Shown here one piece after another: positions 1 through 7,292 of a stretch of 26,735 bases of DNA. Under the pieces are notes generated by a model. The model had not been told where the DNA came from and did not search any database. It was given only the letters and a program-made list of their open reading frames with translations. The stretch is from positions 1 to 26,735 of the forward strand of contig JAYULL010000169.1 in NCBI GenBank assembly GCA_043763625.1, given 5' to 3'. The position numbers and the translations under genes are program-made. Source of the DNA: Rubrolithibacter sp043763625. Its GTDB lineage: Bacteria; Bacteroidota; Bacteroidia; Sphingobacteriales; Sphingobacteriaceae. Numbering within the stretch: position 1 is the stretch's first letter; each line of letters starts with the position of its first letter.

Positions 1-398
1 TTTTTAAGAACATAAGCTCGGTCGCCCTCAACCCAATAGTCAACCGGAAAATCCGGAGATACAGCGTGTTGATACGTTTTAGACATTAACACAGATGTGT
101 GCCCGCATCGCACCGAAGCTATCGCACAGGAAAGGATATGATAGAATTCTTGCTCCGTTAAAGGTTTTCGAATTGATTTAAGAGAAGAGCTGAAGGCCCT
201 GTTGACTTCGGCAGGTGAAGAATATCAATACAAACTCGGATGAGCTTCTTTTAAAGCTTTCTTGAGAAAAATTACATCCTCTTTTAATTCATTTTCAGAG
301 AATTTCTTGGGTTGATTAAGCTTCTCCTGGGAAAATCCTGCAATTCCTTCGAAACAAAAGATGAGTAAAAGAGGAATTAATTTAAAAATGCATTTCAT
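1..398 (-). pseudogene. S41-family (C-terminal processing-like) peptidase, N-terminal part, interrupted by in-frame TGA; runs off the window
   Basis: Reading the minus strand from the ATG at 396-398 gives a signal-peptide-like start (MKCIFKLIPLLLIFCF, then GFSQ). A helical segment follows (LKEDVIFLKKALKEAHPSLY), typical of the N-terminal domain of Bacteroidota S41 peptidases. A TGA at 225-227 then stops the frame. The same frame continues without another stop to the window edge and still reads like the family: YSSPAEVNRAFSS, then LTEQEFYHILSCAIASVRCGHTS, where S41 proteins carry the (K/R)CGHT motif. The stop sits where relatives often have Trp or Arg (HPSLYWY-like), so a single TGG-to-TGA change would explain it. 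I chose the inner Met because the 12 residues before it are not signal-like. The PDZ and catalytic Ser/Lys regions lie outside the window. TGA is used as a normal stop elsewhere in the window, so code reassignment is unlikely. A sequencing error remains possible. Confidence 0.7.
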
Positions 399-857
399 AT
401 AAAAACAGCAAAGCGAAAGGCTGAAAGTAACCAAAAATTAAAAGATTAAAATACCGGCAATTACGCTCTTTCCGTTTACCGGTTTAGCACCAAAATAGAA
501 AAACACAACTCGATTATAAAAGAATTTGTATTAGGACGAGGCTGTTCAAGCAAGAATTTTCCTTGCCCTTTTTTAAAAGCAAACTCGGCTTCTCGATTAT
601 TGAACATTTCTAAGGCCGGAAAAGCGAGATAAAGGTCGGTGTGATAAGGTGATAGCACCAAACCAAAAAAAAAGAAAAGATAACATCGACCACATATAGA
701 AGCGTAAAAGTCTGGAGGATCGATGAAACTAATCAAATCAATAGCTGATATGATCATGCCTAGACTTAGACCGTGAAAGATTAATTAATATACAGTCGAA
801 AACGCCCGAACTTCAATTAAAAATATTTACTTATATTTAATTTCTTAATGAAAAAAA
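399..857. other. 459-nt stretch without a confident gene
   Basis: I see no RNA gene or clear operator here. A minus-strand frame from 757 down to 476 (93 codons) has a hydrophobic start and a more ordinary C-terminal half (NREAEFAFKKGQGKFLLEQPRP). It has no recognised domain and its N-terminal part is unconvincing. A run of nine A (665-673, T on the coding strand) lies in it. One extra T would join an upstream ATG to the frame as MLSFLFFFGLVLS, so it may be a decayed or slippage-prone small gene. I do not call it a gene. Confidence 0.3.
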
Positions 858-1430
858 ATGAAAAAGACATCAATTTTTACATCAACGATTATCTTCTTTT
901 TCTTTTCTTGCCAACAAGCGGAAAACAAGAAAGTAGAAAACCAACCGAAAGGTACTTTTGATGAAGCTGTTGAAACAGAAGCAATCATGAAGACTATCGA
1001 AAACGAAACCAATTGTTTTTTTGCCGGCAATTATGAATGCTGGGCAAGCAATTGGAGCCATGAAAAATATGCAATGCAAGCGTGGAATAATGAGGACGGT
1101 ACATTTGATGCTGCTATTGGTTGGGATAAAATCAGCACCCAAGGAAAAGATTGGATTGAAAAGTATTATAAAAATGGAAAAAATGTAATCCATCCCGTAG
1201 TTAAAAAGGAAAAGCCACTAGTCAAATTCTTCAATGACAGTACGGCTTATTTAATTTGGAAACAATATAATGCTGATCAAGAAAATAAATTCTATAAAAT
1301 CAGTCAAGAAAGCCGAATCATGGAAAAGCAATCAGATGGTTGGAAGATAGTTAATGTTACAGCACTTTGGAATGCAAAATCTAATATCCCCAAAGATAGT
1401 TTGCAATTTATAATTCCACGAATCGAGTAA
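858..1430 (+). CDS. Small lipoprotein with an NTF2/SnoaL-like fold (probable)
   Basis: A 190-residue protein of unknown function. The N-terminus is a short lipoprotein signal (MKKTSIF, then a run of Ile/Phe) ending in FFSC, with the acylated Cys at residue 18, so it should be anchored in the inner or outer membrane. The mature part begins with a helix (EAVETEAIMKTIENETNCFFAGNYECWASNW), the usual opening of NTF2-like/DUF4440 proteins. Alternating beta strands follow (KFFNDSTAYLIWKQYNAD, FYKISQESRIMEKQSDGWKIVNVTALWN); the DGWKIV-type strand near the end is characteristic of this fold. Such proteins bind small ligands or act as accessory domains, and no catalytic residue can be assigned. Another ATG at 848 is in a different frame, so 858 is the start. 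It stands alone on the plus strand, followed at once by a hairpin. The fold call is inferred from pattern only. Confidence 0.7.
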   Translation: MKKTSIFTSTIIFFFFSCQQAENKKVENQPKGTFDEAVETEAIMKTIENETNCFFAGNYECWASNWSHEKYAMQAWNNEDGTFDAAIGWDKISTQGKDWIEKYYKNGKNVIHPVVKKEKPLVKFFNDSTAYLIWKQYNADQENKFYKISQESRIMEKQSDGWKIVNVTALWNAKSNIPKDSLQFIIPRIE

Positions 1431-1438
1431 AAGTCCTT

Positions 1439-1454
1439 AACGCTTGTAAGCGTT
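1439..1454. repeat. Perfect short inverted repeat just after the lipoprotein gene
   Basis: AACGCTT-GT-AAGCGTT begins 9 nt after the stop codon of the preceding gene. The 7-bp arms are perfect. The 2-nt gap means the hairpin would have to open one or two pairs to form a loop. No T-tract follows, so it is a weak terminator candidate. It may equally be an end of the structured non-coding element that follows. Confidence 0.5.
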
Positions 1455-1584
1455 GAGCTTCGCCTTTTAAACCACCGAACCCTTTGGCTTCGTTCACCAT
1501 AGCCCAAGCAGACCTTGTATACGGCGGTTCGTTAATCATAATTGAATAGCTCCTTTCACCAATTAGGTATTAACATATTTTACA

Positions 1585-1621
1585 GATACGGAGGTTCATC
1601 CACCCGATAAACCTCCGTATC
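1585..1621. repeat. 12-bp-arm perfect hairpin
   Basis: Arms GATACGGAGGTT and AACCTCCGTATC are exact reverse complements around a 13-nt loop. AAATTTTGG follows on the plus side, which is not a clean U-tract. It could be a terminator, a recombination-site hairpin or a structured leader, and the sequence alone does not decide. Confidence 0.65.
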
Positions 1622-1751
1622 AAATTTTGGCAACTCAAGGTTCAGTCCGCTGGAGCTTGTCCTACATACCGACTTGTGTTCCCTCCGTTTTCGCATTTAC
1701 ACCACCGCTGTGATAGAGAAGCCCATTCAACTGCCTTTAAAGTTCAGCCTG

Positions 1752-1781
1752 TTGAAAGTTTGGCCCAAATACGTAAATTTG
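1752..1781 (+). promoter_or_regulatory. Bacteroidota-type promoter for the antitoxin gene
   Basis: TTG at 1752-1754 is followed after 19 nt by TAAATTTG at 1774-1781, an exact match to the TTG / TAnnTTTG pattern of the Bacteroidota primary sigma factor. Transcription would begin near 1788, leaving a leader of only about 10 nt before the ATG at 1799. ATACGT (1770-1775) and ACGTAT (1792-1797) flank this area as an inverted pair and could be an operator for the encoded DNA-binding protein. Confidence 0.65.
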
Positions 1782-1798
1782 TTAAAAACATACGTATC

Positions 1799-2038
1799 AT
1801 GACAACCAAGCTGACTCTGACTGTTGAAAAAGCAGTTGTCGAACGAGCTAAATCCTATGCTAAACAAACAGGACGAAGTTTATCTGAGCTGATGGAAAAT
1901 TACCTTGAACATTTAACTTCGGAAAGTGAAAATCCTGAACTGTCGCCAAAACTTAAGAAACTCGTAGGTGCCGTAAAGTTACCTGCCGACTTTGACGAAG
2001 AAACCGAATTACGCAGCTCATTCACAGCAAAACGCTGA
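1799..2038 (+). CDS. Solitary ribbon-helix-helix antitoxin (DUF6364-like)
   Basis: A 79-residue protein opening MTTKLTLTVEKAVVERAKSY, then QTGRSLSELMENYLEHL. A basic beta strand (KLTLTV) followed by two helices is the ribbon-helix-helix DNA-binding fold, and the pattern fits the DUF6364 antitoxin family of Bacteroidota. The tail (PKLKKLVGAVKLPADFDEE) corresponds to the segment that usually wraps the toxin. The frame is open back to 1676, but a consensus promoter lies inside that extension and the family starts at MTTK, so I chose 1799. Partners of this family are normally PIN-domain RNases encoded directly downstream, often overlapping. Here only 40 nt separate the stop from the convergent end of dnaE, so no toxin is present. 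The last residues (ELRSSFTAKR) may be a replaced or frayed C-terminus. It may be an orphan antitoxin or a stand-alone regulator. Confidence 0.75.
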   Translation: MTTKLTLTVEKAVVERAKSYAKQTGRSLSELMENYLEHLTSESENPELSPKLKKLVGAVKLPADFDEETELRSSFTAKR

Positions 2039-2078
2039 AGTTAAAAGTTTTCCGCTCAAACTATAGAAGGCCCAAGCC

Positions 2079-5000
2079 CTAATTCAATCGATAACTCACC
2101 CCACTCAACCCGTTCAACTGCTCGATAAACTCATTGCTCGGGAAAATTGTCCAATTCTTAGACGGCATTTCCAATACATAATTTTCATCCTTATCCACTA
2201 CCGAAAACCTAAGCCGGCAATTCCGTTGTGAATTATCGGCTTCGTTCTGCTTCAGTAGCTTTTCTATATCGATAATAATGTCGGAATTCAGCTCGTTCAA
2301 AGGCAACTGAATGGTGAGACATTTTGACATTTTATCCCGTAAATCAGAAAGAAGCGTAATTTGATTTACCTTAAACTCCCAATTGTCCTTTTGCTTGAAA
2401 CGCTCGCACACTGTTCCTTTTACCTGAAGAAAGTATCCGTCGGTGAAGAACGATTTCAGCTTTACATAATCATCTCCGAATAAAACGATTTCGAACGAAT
2501 CGCTGTAATCTTCCAGAATAAAAGAGCCGAAAGGTTTGCCGGTTTTTGTTGTTCGGTGGGCAGCGCCGGAAACCAGTCCGCCGATAACCATGTCCCGACT
2601 TTTTATTTTGTTAAATTCTTCTGCGTCGGCCTCTTGCATCTCGCCGTTTTTTGCTTTGCTGACGAGCTGCAAATGCTTTACGCGATGCGAACAGAAATTA
2701 TCCAGCTCGAACCGGTAATTGTCTAAAGGATGACCGGTAAGATAAATCCCGATCATATCCTTTTCGTATTTAAGCTTTTCGATGACTCCCCATTCGGGAC
2801 ATTCCGGCATTTGCGGTTCTTGGATGTGAGCATCTGTTGTTCCGCCGAAGAGCGAAGCCTGCGACGAATTTAAGCTGTTCTGAAAATCGTTGGTGTATTT
2901 TATTAAGCGCTCAATTCCGTTGAGCAGAGCGCCTTCAGGCCGGCAAAAAAACTGTGCTCGATTGAAGCCAAAACAATCGAAAGCACCGCCGTAAACCAAG
3001 TTTTCGTACACCTTTTTACTTACTGTTCGAGGATTTGAACGTTTTGCAAAATCAGTTATAGTTTTGTAAGGGCCGTTTGCCTCCCGCTCCTCGATTATGC
3101 TTTCTACTGCCTTCTCTCCCACTCCTTTCATTCCGGCCATACCGAATCGTATCTCGCCTTTTTTATTTACTGCAAAACTGAGGTTTGATTCATTAATATC
3201 CGGACCGAGAACCGGGATTCCCATCTGCTTACTTTCTTCCATAAAGAAAGAAATCTTCTCGATATTATTTTGATTATTTAAAACTGCGGCCATGTATTCG
3301 CCCGGATAATGAGCTTTGAGGAAAGCAGTTTGGTAAGCTACAAAAGCATAGCAAGTGGAGTGCGATTTATTGAACGCATAAGAAGCAAAAGCCTCCCAGT
3401 CTGTCCATACCTTTTCTAGTTTCTTTTCGTCATGACCTAATTTGCCTGCGTTTTCGATAAACTGAGGTTTCAACTTATCCAGCGTTTTCCGGTCTTTTTT
3501 ACCCATTGCTTTACGGAGAACATCCGCGTCGCCTTTAGTAAAACTTGCCAGCTTCTGCGAAAGAAGCATTACTTGCTCTTGGTAAACGGTGATTCCGTAC
3601 GTGTCGGCGAGATATTCTTCCATATCCGGCAAATCGTAGCTTACCTGTTCTCGGCCGTGTTTTCGGGCAATAAAGTTTGGAATATATTCGATCGGTCCCG
3701 GACGGTAAAGGGCGTTCATGGCAATTAAATCTTCGAACTTATCCGGCTTCAACTCTCGGAGGTACATCTGCATTCCGTCGCTTTCAAACTGAAATGTTCC
3801 GTTGGTATCACCTCTTTGGTACAGTTCAAAAGTTTTTTGATCGTCGAGCGGAATGGTATCAATATCTATTTCCCTACCGTGATTTTGTTGGATTAAGATT
3901 AAGGCATTTTTGATGATGGTAAGCGTTTTCAGACCGAGAAAGTCCATCTTTATAACACCGGCATCTTCAATAACACGTCCGTCGAATTGCGTTACTAAAA
4001 GATCGGAATCTTTAGCCGTAGCAACCGGGATGATATCGGTCAAATCATTCGGTGCGATAATAATTCCGGCAGCGTGAATTCCGGTATTTCGAACCGAGCC
4101 TTCGAGCTTTCCGGCTTCTTGCAGCACTTTCGCACGAATGTCGTTTCCTTTTAAGATTTCTTTAAGTTCCGGGACTGTTTCGAAAGCTTCTTTAAGCGTA
4201 ATTCCTAAGGTTTCCGGCACCAGCTTTTTTAATATTGCGACTTCCGATAGGGGAACATCGAGCACTCGGGCAACATCCTGAATACTTGTACGGGCTGCCA
4301 TAGAACCGTAAGTAATTATCTGAGCAACCTGATTTCGGCCGTATTTATCAACCACGTAGTCAATAACTTTTTGGCGGCCTTCATCGTCAAAGTCAGTATC
4401 AATATCGGGCATTGATTTCCTGTCGGGATTCAAGAAACGCTCGAATAGAAGATTATATTTAATCGGATCGATATTGGTGATACTGATACAATACGCCACA
4501 ACCGAACCGGCTGCAGAACCACGGCCCGGACCAACGAAAACACCCAAATCACGACCTGCTTTTATAAAGTCGGCCACGATAAGAAAGTATCCCGCAAACC
4601 CCATTAACTTAATCGTATTCAACTCAAAATCAATACGTTCTTGAATTTCAGGAGTAATGCCTTGATACCGTTTTCGAGCACCGGTCATCGTTAAATCTCG
4701 CAGGTATTCCCACTGGTTTAAAACATCGTCGGCATGGATTTTAAACTCCGGCGGAATCGGGAAATTTGGAAGCATGATATCACGCTTCAACTGCAAATGC
4801 TCAACCTTGTCTACAATTTCACCGGTATTATCCAGAGCTTCCGGCAAATCGTGAAACAGTTGCGCCATCTCCGACTGCGTTTTAAAGAAAAACTGATCGT
4901 TCGGAAAACCGAAGCGATAACCTTTTCCGCCTTCTTCGTCGGTTGCAATCGGCGTACTTTGCATGTCGCCGGTATTCACGCAAAGTAAAATATCGTGAGC

Positions 5001-5651
5001 GTTTGCGTCTTGCTGATCCACGTAATGCGAATCGTTAGAGCAAATTATTTTTACGTCATGCTTTTTTGCGAATTTCAAAAGAACATGATTAATGGTTTGC
5101 TGCTCGGGGATATCGTGCCGTTGAAGCTCGATGTAGTAGTCTTCGCCGAATAAATCCAACCACCATTTGAATTCTTTCTCGGCTTCCTCCTCGCCTTTTT
5201 TTAATATCGCCTGTGGCACAGAAGCTCCTATGCAACAGGTTGTAGCAATTAATCCTTTATGATACTTTAGAATCAGCTCTTTATCAATCCGTGGCCATTT
5301 GCTGTACAAACCCTCGATATAACCCAGCGAACAAAGCTTAACTAAATTTTTATACCCTTCCGGATTTTTGGCCAAGAAAAGCTGATGGTGGCGAACGTCT
5401 TTGTTTTCTTTAGTGAATTGTCTTTTATGCCGGTCTTCCGTTACGTAAAACTCACACCCAACAATCGGTTTTACACCGTGCTTTCCGGCTTCGGCCACAA
5501 ACTTGAACACGCCAAACATATTACCGTGGTCGGTAATCGCGATGGCTTTCATTCCGTCTGCTGCCGCTTTTTTGTAGAGTTTTGATATGTCAGCAGCGCC
5601 GTCGAGTAGCGAAAATTGTGTATGTACGTGTAAATGAGAAAATTCCGGCAT
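2079..5651 (-). CDS. dnaE: DNA polymerase III subunit alpha
   Basis: The replicative polymerase catalytic subunit, 1190 residues, full length for the DnaE1 class. The N-terminal PHP domain (about 5-285) carries HVHTQFSLLDG (H8, H10, D17), TDHGN (H42), GCEFYV (E67), RHHQ, TTCC and NDSHY (D207, H209), so the metal-binding set looks complete. The polymerase core shows PGRGSAAGS at 375-383, PDIDTDF at 415-421 with catalytic D416 and D418, and the third Asp in MDFLGLKTL at 570. The fingers contain the AFNKSHS motif. A helix-hairpin-helix region and an OB-fold (about 1020-1090, VIGGLVSGAAHRTTKTGKP) follow. The gene is convergent with the antitoxin and lies downstream of an SRPBCC gene on the same strand, 105 nt away. 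No intein, frameshift or missing motif is seen. Confidence 0.97.
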   Translation of the reverse strand: MPEFSHLHVHTQFSLLDGAADISKLYKKAAADGMKAIAITDHGNMFGVFKFVAEAGKHGVKPIVGCEFYVTEDRHKRQFTKENKDVRHHQLFLAKNPEGYKNLVKLCSLGYIEGLYSKWPRIDKELILKYHKGLIATTCCIGASVPQAILKKGEEEAEKEFKWWLDLFGEDYYIELQRHDIPEQQTINHVLLKFAKKHDVKIICSNDSHYVDQQDANAHDILLCVNTGDMQSTPIATDEEGGKGYRFGFPNDQFFFKTQSEMAQLFHDLPEALDNTGEIVDKVEHLQLKRDIMLPNFPIPPEFKIHADDVLNQWEYLRDLTMTGARKRYQGITPEIQERIDFELNTIKLMGFAGYFLIVADFIKAGRDLGVFVGPGRGSAAGSVVAYCISITNIDPIKYNLLFERFLNPDRKSMPDIDTDFDDEGRQKVIDYVVDKYGRNQVAQIITYGSMAARTSIQDVARVLDVPLSEVAILKKLVPETLGITLKEAFETVPELKEILKGNDIRAKVLQEAGKLEGSVRNTGIHAAGIIIAPNDLTDIIPVATAKDSDLLVTQFDGRVIEDAGVIKMDFLGLKTLTIIKNALILIQQNHGREIDIDTIPLDDQKTFELYQRGDTNGTFQFESDGMQMYLRELKPDKFEDLIAMNALYRPGPIEYIPNFIARKHGREQVSYDLPDMEEYLADTYGITVYQEQVMLLSQKLASFTKGDADVLRKAMGKKDRKTLDKLKPQFIENAGKLGHDEKKLEKVWTDWEAFASYAFNKSHSTCYAFVAYQTAFLKAHYPGEYMAAVLNNQNNIEKISFFMEESKQMGIPVLGPDINESNLSFAVNKKGEIRFGMAGMKGVGEKAVESIIEEREANGPYKTITDFAKRSNPRTVSKKVYENLVYGGAFDCFGFNRAQFFCRPEGALLNGIERLIKYTNDFQNSLNSSQASLFGGTTDAHIQEPQMPECPEWGVIEKLKYEKDMIGIYLTGHPLDNYRFELDNFCSHRVKHLQLVSKAKNGEMQEADAEEFNKIKSRDMVIGGLVSGAAHRTTKTGKPFGSFILEDYSDSFEIVLFGDDYVKLKSFFTDGYFLQVKGTVCERFKQKDNWEFKVNQITLLSDLRDKMSKCLTIQLPLNELNSDIIIDIEKLLKQNEADNSQRNCRLRFSVVDKDENYVLEMPSKNWTIFPSNEFIEQLNGLSGVSYRLN

Positions 5652-5756
5652 CGCTTATTCCTGTTTCGGTGGAAGGTAAATTTAACGAAAACCGGGGACC
5701 TGTCGGGGCTTGTTGAAAAGTAGAAGATTGTTAATTGTATCGAAAATAAGAGTATG

Positions 5757-6185
5757 TTACTTCTCCAACAACTTTTTCATACTCTCCAAAACCATTCCCC
5801 AATTTTGTTCCATGTGCTTTACTTGTTCTTCCGAATCAATGTTATCTTGGGCTATAATAATGAAAGTGCCGGCACCTTGGGTTTTCAACCCGTAAATTAC
5901 ATTGGCATAATTTTCAGGCTTGTCTTCTTTACCGCTCATCCCGCTCCAATAAGTTGTATGCAAAATCCTTTCGGGAACAATTTCAATGATGGTTCCCTTA
6001 TCCTCGTATTCTTTGCCTTCCCACACACCTTTGTAAGTAATACTGCTGCCTTTTTTCCAGTCGCTTATTGCATTGGTGCCGAACAGGTATTCTTTAATTT
6101 GTACAGGGTCTGTAAGCGCTTGCCAAACCGTACCGATAGGAGCGTTAATAATTATACTTGCTTTGGCTGATAGCTTATTTATCAT
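5757..6185 (-). CDS. SRPBCC (AHSA1-type) domain protein
   Basis: A 142-residue cytosolic protein, a single START/SRPBCC fold of the AHSA1 (activator of Hsp90 ATPase homologue 1-like) type. Typical features are the opening strand and helix (KASIIINAPIGTVWQALTDPVQIKEYLFGT), the strand run SSITYKGVWEGKEYEDKGTIIEIVPERILHTTYW, and the long C-terminal helix (EQVKHMEQNWGMVLESMKKLLEK) that closes the hydrophobic cavity. Members bind small lipophilic ligands or act as stress-related accessory proteins; the ligand here is unknown. The size is normal for the family. It is divergent from the SPFH gene (87-nt gap) and could share a transcript with dnaE, although the 105-nt gap leaves room for a separate dnaE promoter. 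Confidence 0.88.
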   Translation of the reverse strand: MINKLSAKASIIINAPIGTVWQALTDPVQIKEYLFGTNAISDWKKGSSITYKGVWEGKEYEDKGTIIEIVPERILHTTYWSGMSGKEDKPENYANVIYGLKTQGAGTFIIIAQDNIDSEEQVKHMEQNWGMVLESMKKLLEK

Positions 6186-6272
6186 GGGATAGATTTACTT
6201 GATGAAACGTAACATATTAATAGCCTACATATCTAATAAAAATTATTCTACATTTAAATAAATTTCCATTTC

Positions 6273-7202
6273 ATGAATATACCTTTAATCGTTACCGTTG
6301 TTGTACTTCTCATAATTCTGTTTTCTTCTTTTGTCACCGTTCAACAAGGCACTATTGCTGTTATTACAATGTTCGGCAAATACCGAAGGATACTTCGCCC
6401 GGGATTAAGTCTTAAAATTCCTCTCCTCGAAAATATCTCGTCGCGAATTTCAATTCAAAACCGTTCTGTCGAACTTGAATTTCAAGCAGTGACTGTAGAT
6501 CAGGCCAATGTATATTTTAAAGCGATGCTCCTTTATTCGGTATTCGACCAAAACGAAGAAACGATTAAAAATGTAGCCTTCAAATTTGTGGATGAACGAA
6601 ATTTAATGCAAGCACTTATAAGAACGGTTGAGGGTTCGATACGGGCATATGTGGCAACTAAAAAGCAAGCAGATGTGCTTATTCTGCGCAGGGATATTGT
6701 TGAACACGTTAAAGAACAGTTGGATCAGATTTTAGAAGACTGGGGTTATCACCTGCAAGATTTGCAGCTCAACGACATCACCTTCGACGAAGTGATTATG
6801 AAATCCATGAGCCAAGTTGTTGCTTCAAATAATTTAAAAGCTGCGGCAGAAAACGAAGGTCAGGCACTGCTAATAACCAAAACCAAGGCGGCAGAAGCGG
6901 ACGGAAACGCGATTAAGATCGCAGCTGAGGCAGAACGACAAGCTGCCCAGCTACGCGGCCGAGGGATTGCTTTATTTCGCGAAGAAGTGGCAAAAGGTAT
7001 GAGCGTTGCAGCAAAAGAAATGCAGCAGGCAGATATGGACACCTCAGTTATTTTATTTACCATGTGGACGGAAGCCATAAAACATTTTTCGGAAAATTCG
7101 AAAGGTAACGTCATCTTTTTGGACGGCTCGGCCGATGGTATGAAACGCACCGTAAATGAGATGATGAGTTTAAATATGTTGAGTAAGGATCAGAAGAAAT
7201 AG
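6273..7202 (+). CDS. SPFH/Band 7 (stomatin/slipin-like) membrane protein
   Basis: A 309-residue protein with one N-terminal transmembrane helix (about residues 3-21, IPLIVTVVVLLIILFSSFV). The SPFH domain follows: VQQGTIAVITMFGKYRRILRPGLSLKIPLLENISSRISIQNRSVEL and the long conserved strand/helix region ending at DITFDEVIMKSM. Next comes an Ala/Glu-rich coiled coil (about 190-240, KAAAENEGQALLITKTKAAEADGNA), and then a soluble tail. Such proteins form large oligomeric rings that organise membrane microdomains or modulate membrane proteases. The usual NfeD-family partner is not encoded next to it; the neighbours are a divergent SRPBCC gene and a convergent ABC operon, with a hairpin between. The start ATG fits the position of the membrane helix. 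Its substrate or client is unknown. Confidence 0.9.
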   Translation: MNIPLIVTVVVLLIILFSSFVTVQQGTIAVITMFGKYRRILRPGLSLKIPLLENISSRISIQNRSVELEFQAVTVDQANVYFKAMLLYSVFDQNEETIKNVAFKFVDERNLMQALIRTVEGSIRAYVATKKQADVLILRRDIVEHVKEQLDQILEDWGYHLQDLQLNDITFDEVIMKSMSQVVASNNLKAAAENEGQALLITKTKAAEADGNAIKIAAEAERQAAQLRGRGIALFREEVAKGMSVAAKEMQQADMDTSVILFTMWTEAIKHFSENSKGNVIFLDGSADGMKRTVNEMMSLNMLSKDQKK

Positions 7203-7252
7203 GTCTAAGCCTTTATTTTAGGCAAGCCTGACATGGAAAGAGTTTGATTATT

Positions 7253-7285
7253 AACGCTGACAGGGTTTCGAACCCTGTCAGCGTT
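7253..7285. terminator. Hairpin copy 1 (bidirectional terminator-like repeat)
   Basis: Perfect 15-bp arms AACGCTGACAGGGTT (7253-7267) and AACCCTGTCAGCGTT (7271-7285) surround the loop TCG. It sits between the convergent SPFH gene and the minus-strand operon, so it can serve as a shared terminator. Only a short T-run follows on the plus side. An identical-arm copy lies at 10200-10232. Confidence 0.8.
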
Positions 7286-7292
7286 TTCGTTT

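Larger units (their letters stand above)
1431..1798. other. Structured non-coding block with recurrent ATACGG(C/A)GGTTC motif
   Basis: This 368-nt gap holds no convincing gene; the plus-strand open frame from 1676 is only an extension of the antitoxin frame. It is rich in symmetry. ATACGGCGGTTCGT (1519-1532) recurs as ATACGGAGGTTCAT (1586-1599). The second copy starts a perfect 12-bp inverted repeat: arms GATACGGAGGTT at 1585-1596 and AACCTCCGTATC at 1610-1621, with a 13-nt loop. The block sits between two small unrelated genes on the same strand, which is reminiscent of recombination sites between gene cassettes. I could not fit a canonical integron attC pair. Confidence 0.45.

Noticed and set aside
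225..227. TGA read as tryptophan (alternative genetic code)
   Set aside because: Other genes end with TGA as a normal stop (for example the 4-nt ATGA overlaps) and long genes contain no in-frame TGA.
882..1193. Minus-strand 103-codon frame opposite the lipoprotein gene
   Set aside because: It is a shadow of the plus-strand gene with no recognisable domain or start context.
1439..1535. Canonical integron attC site
   Set aside because: GTTGAGC fits the GTTRRRY core, but no matching RYYYAAC partner with proper spacing was found, and there is no integrase in the window.
1500..1545. Group II intron 3' end (resemblance to GAACCGCCGTATAC)
   Set aside because: No domain V pairing partner and no reverse transcriptase fragment is present nearby.
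1676..1798. N-terminal extension of the antitoxin frame
   Set aside because: It contains an exact Bacteroidota promoter and low-complexity coding. The family starts at the ATG at 1799.
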